A stretch of 64,000 bases of DNA, taken from Salinirubellus salinus. Lineage in GTDB: Archaea > Halobacteriota > Halobacteria > Halobacteriales > Haloarculaceae. Shown piece after piece: positions 48,906 through 56,227 of this stretch (positions are counted from its first letter, which is position 1; each line of letters opens with the position of its first letter). The stretch is taken from the NCBI RefSeq assembly GCF_025231485.1, contig NZ_CP104003.1:496001-560000 (forward strand), given 5' to 3'. Position numbers and translations under genes: made by a program. Under the pieces are notes generated by a model. That model saw only the letters and a list, made by a program, of their open reading frames with translations, was not told the DNA's origin and made no database searches.

Positions 48906-49484
48906 TCACACCTCCGTGGTCGGCGTGGCCGTCGCGGTCTCGGTCGAGTCGCCGTCCTCATCGGTCTCCGGTTCCTCCGTCTCCGGTTCGTCGGTGCTGG
49001 TCGCCTCCGCGTCCGCGCCGTCGTCCGGCGTCACGTCGCTGACCGCGGTACCAAAGTCGTCCAGTTCACCGTCGAGGAAGGAGACGATTCGCTGGTTGAT
49101 CTCGGAGACGTGGGCCGGCACCTGCTCGGGGAGGTCGGCCGGCGGCCCTCGTCGCTCCTGTGCGTCAGCGGCCCCGACGGGGGCCGCCTCGCTACGCGGC
49201 GTCTCGGCGTCCGAGGCGTCGCGGGGGTCTGCCATCGCTTCGCTGTCGTCGGCCGCGTCGGACTCGTCGACCGCGCGGGCCTCGACCTCGTCACGGCTCA
49301 TCCCGTCGTCGCGTGCGTCCGTGGTGTTCGCGTCGACGTCCCCGTCGTCTGTCGGTGCGTCCGCCGCGTTCGAGCCCGCGTCGTCGGGCACGTTTCCGTT
49401 ACCCGGCGTCGCGGCGACCGCGCCGACCCCGGTCGTCACGACCAGGACGGCCAGCAAGGCCGCGCTGAGCTTGGTCACGTTCAT
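48906..49484 (-). CDS. Secreted acidic low-complexity protein
   Basis: 192 residues. A Sec-type signal peptide (LSAALLAVLVVTTGVGAVAA, about 6-25) is followed by an extremely acidic region full of Asp, Ala, Thr and Glu. One short helical segment is folded-looking: DLPEQVPAHVSEINQRIVSFLDGEL (about 117-141). The tail is Thr/Glu-rich (ETATATPTTEV). No cysteines, no enzymatic motif. It should be an extracellular, intrinsically disordered surface protein. Its promoter region carries five phased GAACG motifs (49552-49595), so it may be regulated. Confidence 0.6.
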   Translation of the reverse strand: MNVTKLSAALLAVLVVTTGVGAVAATPGNGNVPDDAGSNAADAPTDDGDVDANTTDARDDGMSRDEVEARAVDESDAADDSEAMADPRDASDAETPRSEAAPVGAADAQERRGPPADLPEQVPAHVSEINQRIVSFLDGELDDFGTAVSDVTPDDGADAEATSTDEPETEEPETDEDGDSTETATATPTTEV

Positions 49485-49551
49485 CGCGTCTCGACGTGGC
49501 GGATGCGTCCCACTCGAAGGGGTGAATGCGTTCGGTCGGATTCAGGCGTTC

Positions 49552-49595
49552 GAACGCTTCGAACGGCCGACGAACGGTTTGAACGGACGAGAACG
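49552..49595. promoter_or_regulatory. Five phased GAACG repeats (regulatory candidate)
   Basis: GAACG occurs at 49552, 49561, 49572, 49581 and 49591, with spacings 9, 11, 9 and 10 bases, so the motifs fall on one face of the helix. The first is inside the perfect 12-base palindrome GCGTTCGAACGC (49546-49557). The cluster lies upstream of the secreted acidic protein gene and just after the cytochrome b gene. Confidence 0.55.
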
Positions 49596-49608
49596 TGGGG
49601 TGGCAGCC

Positions 49609-50367
49609 TCAGCGCGGCGGCCGCAGGCGGTAGTACCGCCGGTTCAGCTCGAACATGTATCCCTCGCGCATCGTCCGGAGGACGGCGTACGTTATGAATC
49701 CCGCCACGAACGGCAGGAGGAACGTCAGGTCGAACAGGAGCCGGATGGGTATCGGCACCAGGTTCTGGACGGAGAGGACGCTGATGGTGAGGGCGAACAC
49801 CACGCCGCCGACACCCACCGCGGCCCAGAACGGTTCCTCGACGGGCCGTCGAGCCGACCCCTTGTTGAGGAAGGGGACGATGGCGATGAAGCCGACGACG
49901 ACGAGGTTCGCCAGCACCCCGTACGTCCGGTCGGCCAGCAGTTTCTCCCCGCCCAGCAGGGCGAGGTCGGGGTTGAGCGGCCCGAGCTTCAGCAGGCCGA
50001 ACGACCAGTAGAGGTACCAGTCCGGCAGGATGATTGCCGGGGTCTGCGCGGGGTTCGCGGGCGCCCCGATGTGGGGCGGGAGCGCCGCCGACAGGAGGAT
50101 GATCATCCCCACAAAGAAGCTCGTGATGGCGAAGTTCCGGACCATCTCGTGGGGCCACGCCGGGAACGCGAGCACGTCGCGTTCGACGTAGTCGGACTCG
50201 TTCCTGAGGACCTGGTCCTCGTAGCGCGCCCGCTCGAAGTACTCGTAGGTCAGCCGTGCCAGTCCCTGTGTACGAGCCTTGCGGTCACGCCACGACGGCA
50301 GCTCGTCGTCGGGAGGGACCACCGACGGCAGGCCGCCGTCGGGCTCGACGCTCGACTCGGTTCCCAT
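49609..50367 (-). CDS. petD: Cytochrome b C-terminal half (subunit IV/PetD-like)
   Basis: 252 residues. A 70-residue hydrophilic N-terminus is followed by four helices (about 78-95, 145-165, 180-200, 212-235). The quinol-oxidation loop has PDWY (115-118) in LPDWYLYWSFGLLKL, a known variant of PEWY. This corresponds to helices E-H of cytochrome b and to subunit IV of b6f complexes. The heme-binding half and the Rieske protein are not encoded next to it in the window. The next upstream gene is a halocyanin, the probable electron acceptor. The inverted repeat at 50405-50419 overlaps its promoter. Confidence 0.78.
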   Translation of the reverse strand: MGTESSVEPDGGLPSVVPPDDELPSWRDRKARTQGLARLTYEYFERARYEDQVLRNESDYVERDVLAFPAWPHEMVRNFAITSFFVGMIILLSAALPPHIGAPANPAQTPAIILPDWYLYWSFGLLKLGPLNPDLALLGGEKLLADRTYGVLANLVVVGFIAIVPFLNKGSARRPVEEPFWAAVGVGGVVFALTISVLSVQNLVPIPIRLLFDLTFLLPFVAGFITYAVLRTMREGYMFELNRRYYRLRPPR

Positions 50368-50404
50368 CTCTGTGCCGTCCGGTTACGTGCCCTGCCAACA
50401 TATA

Positions 50405-50419
50405 CCGTTCGATGAACGG
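50405..50419. promoter_or_regulatory. Inverted repeat at the cytochrome b promoter
   Basis: CCGTTC-GAT-GAACGG, perfect 6-base arms, directly beside a TATATG element (50399-50404 on the minus strand) about 35 bases before the cytochrome b start. The arms contain the GAACG core that is repeated at 49552-49595. Confidence 0.5.
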
Positions 50420-50532
50420 GGTGTAGCGAGGCTCTCTCATGGTTTTGGGACCGACGAGGGGGAAACACGGGGGACGGTAGTACGCGCAGTCGCCGACCAG
50501 ACACGCCGAGTCCGTGGTCGGGTCCCGCTCGG

Positions 50533-51156
50533 TCACTCCTCCTCGACGTCGTAGTCGCCGCCGTACTTCATGAAGAAGTACGCGAGCCCGAGGGTGGAGA
50601 GCATCGCCGTCAACACGGCGATGGTGAGCGTGCGCGCGCTGTCGGGGACCTCCGGGAGCGAGGGGCCCGGTTCCGGGGTCGGTTCGACGGGGGCGCCCTC
50701 CTCCACGGTGATGGACGCGACCATCCCCGCGGACTCGTGGGGGATGCAGAAGTAGTCGTACTGACCGACGACCTCGAATGTGTGTTCGTACGTCTCGCCA
50801 CCGGCGACATCGCCGCTGTCGGGGTCGCCCGCCGAGTACGACGACCGGGCCGCGCTCTCCTCGGCGAAGCCACCGCTGGCGAAGAACTCGGCCTCCTCGG
50901 GGATGTCGTCCTCGTAGGCCGTCACGGAGTGGCCGATGCTCCCAACGTTGTCCCAGACGATGGTGGTCCCCGGCGGGATGGTCGCCGCCGCGGGGTCGAA
51001 CACCAGCGCGTCGGTCATGTCGATGGTCCGGGTCGCCTGTCCACGTGCCTCTCCAGCCCCGACGGCCGTGCCCGTGCCAGCCGCGGCACCGGCTCCAACC
51101 GCCCCTGCCACGCCGCGCATCAACCCACGTCGACTCGTGACTGCCGTCTCCTCCAT
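50533..51156 (-). CDS. Membrane-anchored halocyanin
   Basis: 207 residues. Twin arginines R9R10 begin a Tat-type signal (RRGLMRGVAGAVGAGAAAG). The cupredoxin domain (about 42-152) binds type-1 copper through H76, C137, H140 and M145 (FCIPHESAGM). A Pro/Glu linker (PVEPTPEPGPSLPEVP) leads to a C-terminal membrane helix (about 176-196) and acidic tail. It should sit outside the membrane next to the cytochrome b it is encoded with, and pass electrons to the terminal oxidase. The domain is clearly paralogous to the lipid-anchored halocyanin at 13589. Confidence 0.92.
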   Translation of the reverse strand: MEETAVTSRRGLMRGVAGAVGAGAAAGTGTAVGAGEARGQATRTIDMTDALVFDPAAATIPPGTTIVWDNVGSIGHSVTAYEDDIPEEAEFFASGGFAEESAARSSYSAGDPDSGDVAGGETYEHTFEVVGQYDYFCIPHESAGMVASITVEEGAPVEPTPEPGPSLPEVPDSARTLTIAVLTAMLSTLGLAYFFMKYGGDYDVEEE

Positions 51157-51217
51157 GAGCGGTCCGAGGGACGCCTGCCGACAAAAGCGTTCGCCCGCCC
51201 TGTGCCAGTTCCGTGGC

Positions 51218-52501
51218 TCAGGCTCGCTCGCTCAACCGCAGTATCGTCCCGGTCAGCGTGTCGACGCCGACCTCGAGTGAGTCCTCGTCGACGTCGAACG
51301 TCGCCGTGTGGTGCCCACCGGGGTGGTCCGTGCCGATGCCGACGTAGGTCGCCGCCCCCCCGTTGTCCTGCACGTACTGCATCAGGTAGGTGGCGTCCTC
51401 GCTCCCGCCGAGGTCGCCACGCCGCCGGACGCTGTCGACGCCACGGACCCCACCGGCGACCTCGGCGACCACGTCGACCAGTTCCTCGTCGCTGGTGGCC
51501 GACGGCGCCTCGCCGACCACCTCCCACGACGCCTCGCAGCCGTGCGACGTCGCGGCCCCCTCCAGCACGGACTCCGCCCGTTCGAGGACGTAGTCGCGGA
51601 GTTCGGTCGTCTCGCCACGCGCCTCCATCTCGATGAACGCGTGTTCCGGGACGATGTTGCTCGCCGTCCCGCCGCCCACGCGCCCCGCGTTGATCCGCGT
51701 CGCCCCGTCCAGGTGCCGCGGGATGCCGTAGAGGTTCTGCACGGCCGTCGCCATCGCCTGGACCGCGTTGTACCCCTCCTCCGGGTGTTTGCCGGCATGC
51801 GCGGGGTGGCCGTCGAAGTCGACACGTAACTGCGTCACCGCGAGGAACCCGTCCATGCCGGCGACGACCTCCCCGCTCGGGAAGTCGAGGCCGACGTGGG
51901 CCGCCAGGAGGTAGTCGACGTCGTCGAGGTGGCCCGACTCGGCCATCGCGCGGCCCCCTCCCACGACCTCCTCGGCCGGCTGGAAGAACACCTTCAGCGT
52001 TCCGGAGAACCCGCTCTCCTTCACGGCCTCGACGACGCCGAGACCGAACGTGGCGTGCGCGTCGTGGCCGCAGGCGTGCATCTGCCCCTCGTGCTCCGAG
52101 CGGAACCCCTCGCCCGCGGGGGCGTGGTCACCCTCCTCGGCCTCGCGCTGTGGCAGGCCGTCGATGTCCACCCGCAGCGCGACGGTCGGCCCCTCGCCGC
52201 GTTCGAGGACCGCGAGACAGCCGGTGTAGCCGCCACGCATCGCCTCCAGCAGTTCGGGGTCGGCACCCGCATTGCGCGCGCGGTCCCACGCGACGTCTAG
52301 CTCCTCGCCGGCCGGGACGCTCATCCGCAGGTCCGGGTCCATCGCCTCACGGCCGACGTACAGGTGGTCGACGCCCACCTCGCGGAGTTCCTCGACGATA
52401 CGGGCCGTGGTCCAGAACTCGGTCCACGCCGTCTCTGGCTTTCGGTGCAGTTCGCGACGGAACGCGACGAGTCGGTCGCGTCGGGACGCCTGCTGGCTCA
52501 T
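51218..52501 (-). CDS. M20 family amidohydrolase/peptidase
   Basis: 427 residues. Metal ligands of the M20 fold are recognisable: C144 and H146 in HACGHDAHA, E177/E178 in QPAEEVV, the AAHVGLDF histidine and the C-terminal GTDHPGGHHTATFD. A dimerisation lid domain (about 215-330) is inserted with DGHPAHAGKHPEEGYNAV. Cysteine as metal ligand is typical of the indole-acetyl-amino-acid/hippurate hydrolase branch that removes acyl or amino-acid groups; the substrate is not known. It is monocistronic. Confidence 0.88.
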   Translation of the reverse strand: MSQQASRRDRLVAFRRELHRKPETAWTEFWTTARIVEELREVGVDHLYVGREAMDPDLRMSVPAGEELDVAWDRARNAGADPELLEAMRGGYTGCLAVLERGEGPTVALRVDIDGLPQREAEEGDHAPAGEGFRSEHEGQMHACGHDAHATFGLGVVEAVKESGFSGTLKVFFQPAEEVVGGGRAMAESGHLDDVDYLLAAHVGLDFPSGEVVAGMDGFLAVTQLRVDFDGHPAHAGKHPEEGYNAVQAMATAVQNLYGIPRHLDGATRINAGRVGGGTASNIVPEHAFIEMEARGETTELRDYVLERAESVLEGAATSHGCEASWEVVGEAPSATSDEELVDVVAEVAGGVRGVDSVRRRGDLGGSEDATYLMQYVQDNGGAATYVGIGTDHPGGHHTATFDVDEDSLEVGVDTLTGTILRLSERA

Positions 52502-52603
52502 GGGTGCGCAACGGGCGGCGCGGTGATAGAACTGGCGCGTTCACGCGCGGTCCCGGCCGGGGTCACCGACCATCTTATCCCGGTCGGCCGGATACCGGGA
52601 GAT

Positions 52604-52888
52604 ATGCCCGAAGAGACACTGTTCGAGTCCGAGGCCGACCAGCGCCGTGCCGACGTGGCCGCCTACTTCCGTGCGTTCGCGGAGAAACTGGAGTCCGGGG
52701 GCGACGTGACGCTCAGCGCCGCCGGCGAGTCGATCACCGTCACCGTCCCGGACACCGTCGAGTTCGAGGTGGAGGTCGAACGCGAGGGGAAGGAGGGGAA
52801 GCCGGGCGAACTCAGCATCGAGTTCGAACTGGAGTGGGACGAGGACGCGGTCGGGGCGGGCGGCGACGGGTCGCTCCGTATCGAGTGA
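52604..52888 (+). CDS. Amphi-Trp domain protein
   Basis: 94 residues from ATG 52604. The pattern ETLFESEADQRRADVAAYFRAFAEKLESGGDVTLSA, then ITVTVPDTVEFEVEVE and closing IEFELEWDE, is the amphi-Trp family, an all-archaeal/bacterial small domain with a conserved tryptophan at the end of the last strand. The function is unknown; it occurs alone or in repeats. ATG lies about 30 bases after a TTATCCCGG stretch. It is convergent with the S10-like gene 4 bases on. Confidence 0.8.
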   Translation: MPEETLFESEADQRRADVAAYFRAFAEKLESGGDVTLSAAGESITVTVPDTVEFEVEVEREGKEGKPGELSIEFELEWDEDAVGAGGDGSLRIE

Positions 52889-52892
52889 GTCC

Positions 52893-53216
52893 TCAGCCGG
52901 CGTTCTGGACGCGCTCGACGTCCGCCTCGAGGTGGATCCCGTTCGGGTACTCGTCGCCGGCTACCGACCGAGCGAACTCGTCGTGGCCCACGATGGCGAT
53001 GGTCCGGACGTACACCGTGTAGTGCCACGGGTCGAACGCGTCGGCCTCGTCGTCCAGGCGTTTCTGCATCGGGACGCGGCGCTCCTGCAGGGGTTCGGGG
53101 TTCGGCCCACGCATCTCTACCCCCTTCCGGCTCGCACGCTGCTTGATGTCCGTGACGACGCGCTCGAGACTCTCGCGGTCGCCGGACTGGAGTGTGAGTC
53201 GGGTGACGAACGGCAT
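52893..53216 (-). CDS. uS10/mL48-like ribosomal-protein-family member
   Basis: 107 residues from ATG 53216. PFVTRLTLQSGDRESLERVVTDIKQRASRKGVEMRGPNPEPLQERRVPMQKRL follows the S10 fold (strand-helix-strand with the loop that in S10 contacts rRNA), and HYTVYVRTIAIVGHDEFARSV the second half. It differs from genuine S10, which in archaea lies with elongation factor 1-alpha, so this is the haloarchaeal paralogue of the uS10/mL48 family. Its role could be a ribosome-associated factor. The Arg/Lys content is higher than its neighbours, consistent with RNA binding. Confidence 0.78.
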   Translation of the reverse strand: MPFVTRLTLQSGDRESLERVVTDIKQRASRKGVEMRGPNPEPLQERRVPMQKRLDDEADAFDPWHYTVYVRTIAIVGHDEFARSVAGDEYPNGIHLEADVERVQNAG

Positions 53217-53316
53217 TACCGGGAGATACCCGTGCGCGGCCAAAAGCCCACCCCTTCGTCCGCGGACTCGTCACGTGGCCGACGCGACTAACTCCCTGCG
53301 TCGCCCACCACGGACG

Positions 53317-53775
53317 ATGCCCTCCCTCGACCAGCGGGTCCCGCTCCGGGACACGCCCCGACACTGGCAGTCGATGCTGGCGCTCGAACTCCTGGCCGTC
53401 GGCGCACTCGTCGTCTCGATGCTCGTCACGCTCGCGACTCCAGAGAGCCGGGCCGCCGCGCCGGGCCGCATCTACGAGTCACTCCTCGTGACGGTCGTGT
53501 TCGGCCTGCCTGCACTCGCCGCGCTGGCGACGGGTGCACTCGACGGTGGCCTCCTCCGTGCACTCGGCCTCGCGGTGCTCCCGTCGCTCGCGTGGACCGT
53601 GACGGTGCCCGCCGGGTACGCGCTTCGGCGGGCGCTCGGCTACGGCCTCCCGATTCCGGACTCGCCGCTGTGGGCCATCGCGGGGACGTTCCTCGCCTTC
53701 GGCCTCGTCGGCGGGGTGGTCGGCTTCCTCGTCGGGCGCGTTGGCCTCCTCCTGTGGCGTCGACGGGGAGCCTGA
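53317..53775 (+). CDS. 152-aa membrane protein, unknown
   Basis: Four hydrophobic helices: about residues 20-41 (MLALELLAVGALVVSMLVTL), 55-72 (LLVTVVFGLPALAALAT), 82-100 and 118-145 (FLAFGLVGGVVGFLVGRVGLLLW). It has an acidic, proline-containing N-terminus and a basic end. No family is recognised. ATG 53317 follows a GGACG stretch, the longer frame upstream being antisense to the S10-like gene. Convergent with the crotonase. Confidence 0.55.
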   Translation: MPSLDQRVPLRDTPRHWQSMLALELLAVGALVVSMLVTLATPESRAAAPGRIYESLLVTVVFGLPALAALATGALDGGLLRALGLAVLPSLAWTVTVPAGYALRRALGYGLPIPDSPLWAIAGTFLAFGLVGGVVGFLVGRVGLLLWRRRGA

Positions 53776-53784
53776 CGCCGCCCG

Positions 53785-54552
53785 CTACTGGAACTCCGCG
53801 TCCCGCTTCTCGAGGAACGCCTGCATCCCCTCTCGCTGGTCGGGCGTGCCGAACAGCCCCGACCACGCGCGCCGTTCGAACGCCAGCCCCGAGTCGAGGT
53901 CGCCCTCGTGGACCCGGTTGAGCGCCTCCTTCGCCGTCCGCATCGCGAACGCGGGCATCGCGGCTATCTCCTCGGCCAGCTCCGTCGCGCGAGCGAGCGC
54001 CTCCCCCTCGGGGACGACCTCGCCGACGAGGCCGATGTCCTGGGCCTTCTCGGCGCCGACCCGCTCACCGAGGAACACCATCCGTCGGGCGTGCTCGTCA
54101 CCGACGATACGCGAGAGGCGCTGGGTCCCGCCCCAGCCGGGGACGATACCGAGCGTTATCTCGGTCTGGCCCACGAGCGCGTTCTCGGCTGCGACGCGGA
54201 TGTCGGCCGCGAGCGCGAGTTCACAGCCACCGCCGAAGGCGTAGCCGTTCACCGCGGCGACGACGGGCGCCGGGAACGCCTCGACGGCGTCCATCACGTC
54301 GTGCCCGAGTTCCGCGTAGGCCTGTGCCGCCTCGGTGTCGAGGTCCTGCATGTGGGCGATGTCGGCGCCCGCGACGAACGCCTTCTCGCCGGCGCCCGTC
54401 AGCACGAGCGCGCGGGCGCGGTCGGCCGCCTCCGCGAGCGCGTCGCCGATGCCCTCGAGGGTCTCGACGTTCAGCGCGTTCATCGCGTCCGGTCGGTCGA
54501 CCGTCAGTGTCGCCACGTCGCCGTCCCAGTCCAGTCGTACGGTATCGGACAT
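53785..54552 (-). CDS. Enoyl-CoA hydratase/isomerase family (crotonase)
   Basis: 255 residues. Crotonase fold: oxyanion-hole segments AGEKAFVAGADIAHM (about 53-67) and NGYAFGGGCELALAADIRVA (about 101-120), the catalytic glutamate region VGQTEITLGIVPGWGGTQRL (about 127-147), and the C-terminal tail KRDAEFQ. Length and residues match short-chain enoyl-CoA hydratases of beta-oxidation-like pathways. Isomerase or other crotonase activity cannot be excluded. It is monocistronic. Confidence 0.88.
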   Translation of the reverse strand: MSDTVRLDWDGDVATLTVDRPDAMNALNVETLEGIGDALAEAADRARALVLTGAGEKAFVAGADIAHMQDLDTEAAQAYAELGHDVMDAVEAFPAPVVAAVNGYAFGGGCELALAADIRVAAENALVGQTEITLGIVPGWGGTQRLSRIVGDEHARRMVFLGERVGAEKAQDIGLVGEVVPEGEALARATELAEEIAAMPAFAMRTAKEALNRVHEGDLDSGLAFERRAWSGLFGTPDQREGMQAFLEKRDAEFQ

Positions 54553-54641
54553 ATCCGGTCACTCGAAGGGGGAGGTGATAACGGCTGTCACGCGCGCCCG
54601 CCTCCACAACGGAAAATACCCCCCGGCACCTCGGGCCAGAT

Positions 54642-55142
54642 ATGGAACTCTCCGAGGAGGCGAAATCGCGGCTCGCCGACGTCGTCACCCTCCAGCCGAC
54701 CAAGAACGCGGAATTGCAGGAGCGCTGGGGGATGGAGAGCGGCAGCGAGGTCCACCGGTACCTCGAGAACGAACTGAAGGAGTACTACTATCGCGACGAG
54801 AACAGCCTCATCCGGGCCACGGCTGAGGCGGCCGAACTGGTCGACGTCGAACCCGGCATCGAGGACGACGGTGAGGGCGGGGCCCCGAGCGTCCTTCGCG
54901 TCCCCGACCTCCAGTACCACGTCCTCGCCGTGGTGCCCGACAGTGGCGAGGACTCCATCAGCGTCGTCGCCACGCTCCAGCGACTCCGCGAGGAGACAGA
55001 CCTCGACCCCGAGGTCGACGACGTCCGCGCGGCGCTACGGAGTCTCGCGAACAAGGGCGCACTCGAGACGGTCAAGCGGACCGTGCCGACCTACCGGCTG
55101 GCCGTCGCGCGTGACTCGCTCACCGTCGAACTGGCCGCCTGA
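54642..55142 (+). CDS. DUF5797-like haloarchaeal protein
   Basis: 166 residues. The N-terminus MELSEEAKSRLADVVTLQPTKNAELQERWGMESGSEVHRYLENELKEYYYRDENSLIRATAEAAELV has the DUF5797 character: winged-helix-like with LQPTKN and a Tyr-triplet. A second domain (about 80-166) has VLAVVPDSGEDSISVVATLQRLRE and a basic VKRTVPTYRLAVAR. It looks like a putative HTH regulator widely kept in haloarchaea with no known target. Convergent with the small redox protein, 25 bases away. Confidence 0.78.
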   Translation: MELSEEAKSRLADVVTLQPTKNAELQERWGMESGSEVHRYLENELKEYYYRDENSLIRATAEAAELVDVEPGIEDDGEGGAPSVLRVPDLQYHVLAVVPDSGEDSISVVATLQRLREETDLDPEVDDVRAALRSLANKGALETVKRTVPTYRLAVARDSLTVELAA

Positions 55143-55167
55143 GTCGCCCGAGCCGCTCGAACTGCCC

Positions 55168-55398
55168 TCAGAGCCGCGCGCGGAGGGCCCGCGCCAGTTC
55201 GTCCGGGTCGTAGTCACCGTCCTCGTGTTTGTCGTAGAGCGTCTCACCGTCGGCCTCGACCCGGAACACGCCGTGGTCGCCCGTCACGAGCGCGACGCGG
55301 TCGAGGTCCTCGCCGAACGTCTCCAGAAAGTGCCGCTGGAGGACGACCGCCCGGTCGAGGAAGCCACACGGCACGCAGTACTCTATCTCGACGTCCAT
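55168..55398 (-). CDS. Rdx/SelT-SelW family small redox protein
   Basis: 76 residues. Starts with MDVEIEYCVPCGF: the CxxC (C8, C11) after the first strand is the thioredoxin-like active site of the SelW/SelH/Rdx family. GVFRVEADGETLYDKHEDGDYD is the typical second half. A member of a small thiol redox family of unknown substrate. It lies 42 bases downstream of the 231-aa membrane protein and may be co-transcribed with it. Confidence 0.85.
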   Translation of the reverse strand: MDVEIEYCVPCGFLDRAVVLQRHFLETFGEDLDRVALVTGDHGVFRVEADGETLYDKHEDGDYDPDELARALRARL

Positions 55399-55440
55399 AC
55401 CGGGACGAGCCGCGCCACGAGCGTAAAGCCGGCGCTCGCG

Positions 55441-56136
55441 TCAGTCCAGCCGCGCCGTCAGCGCCCGCAGGTCGGCCACGGTCGGGCGCCAGACCAGCAA
55501 CCCGACGGTGAGGACGAAGACGGCCGTCGAGAGGAGGTACGACTGGGCGTACGCGGCCGTCGCCACGGCGCCGGCGCCGCCGACGAACCCGGAGAGCACG
55601 CCCGCGACGACCGGGAGGGTGCAGGAGACACAGGAGAACAGTCCCAGCAGTCCCCCGAGTGCGCCCCCGGTGGCGTCGAGCACCGTCGCGTAGACGAGGT
55701 ACGCCAGCGCGAGGTAGCCGACCATCTTGAACGGGAGGAGGGCGAACTGGAACAGTTCGCCGCCGTAGATGAGGGCGGGCGCCCACCCCGGTGGGAGCGC
55801 GGTGAACTCGAACCGGAGACCGACCGGGACACCGCCCGAGACGCCGTACAGCCCGCCGACGTAGCCCAGCAAGAGGAAGTAGCCCGCACCGAGCACGCGT
55901 GCGGCCCACAGTCGGAGCCCACTCGCGTCGGGGAGCCGGGTCCGCCAGACGGCCCAGAGTCCGACGTTGATCCAGACGAACGGGTAGACGTAGAACAGCG
56001 GCCGGGTTATCGTCGGCTGGACGACGGCGAGGTAGGCGAACACGACGAGCAGTTCGAGGTTGACCAGCGCCGCGCCGTAGAGGAGGGTCTCGCGGCGCAG
56101 CGGGAGGCCGTCCAGCCGTCGCTGGATGGTACTCAT
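55441..56136 (-). CDS. 231-aa membrane protein of the oxidase neighbourhood
   Basis: Six to seven helices. A GLFSCVSCTLPVVAGVLSGFVGG segment (about 165-187) has a CxxC pair at the end of a helix with the following Pro and Gly, reminiscent of copper or thiol sites in small transport proteins. There is no signal peptide cleavage site. It is encoded 92 bases downstream of the heme O synthase gene, same strand, and upstream of a redox protein, so a role in oxidase assembly is possible. I do not recognise a family with certainty. Confidence 0.6.
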   Translation of the reverse strand: MSTIQRRLDGLPLRRETLLYGAALVNLELLVVFAYLAVVQPTITRPLFYVYPFVWINVGLWAVWRTRLPDASGLRLWAARVLGAGYFLLLGYVGGLYGVSGGVPVGLRFEFTALPPGWAPALIYGGELFQFALLPFKMVGYLALAYLVYATVLDATGGALGGLLGLFSCVSCTLPVVAGVLSGFVGGAGAVATAAYAQSYLLSTAVFVLTVGLLVWRPTVADLRALTARLD

Positions 56137-56227
56137 TCGTCCCCTAGTTGGTGGTGCGGGCGCTTGAAACTCGCGAAAGCGGGGGCCGCTCCACGACGGT
56201 GTCCCGGCACGGCCCGACGACGTCCGC

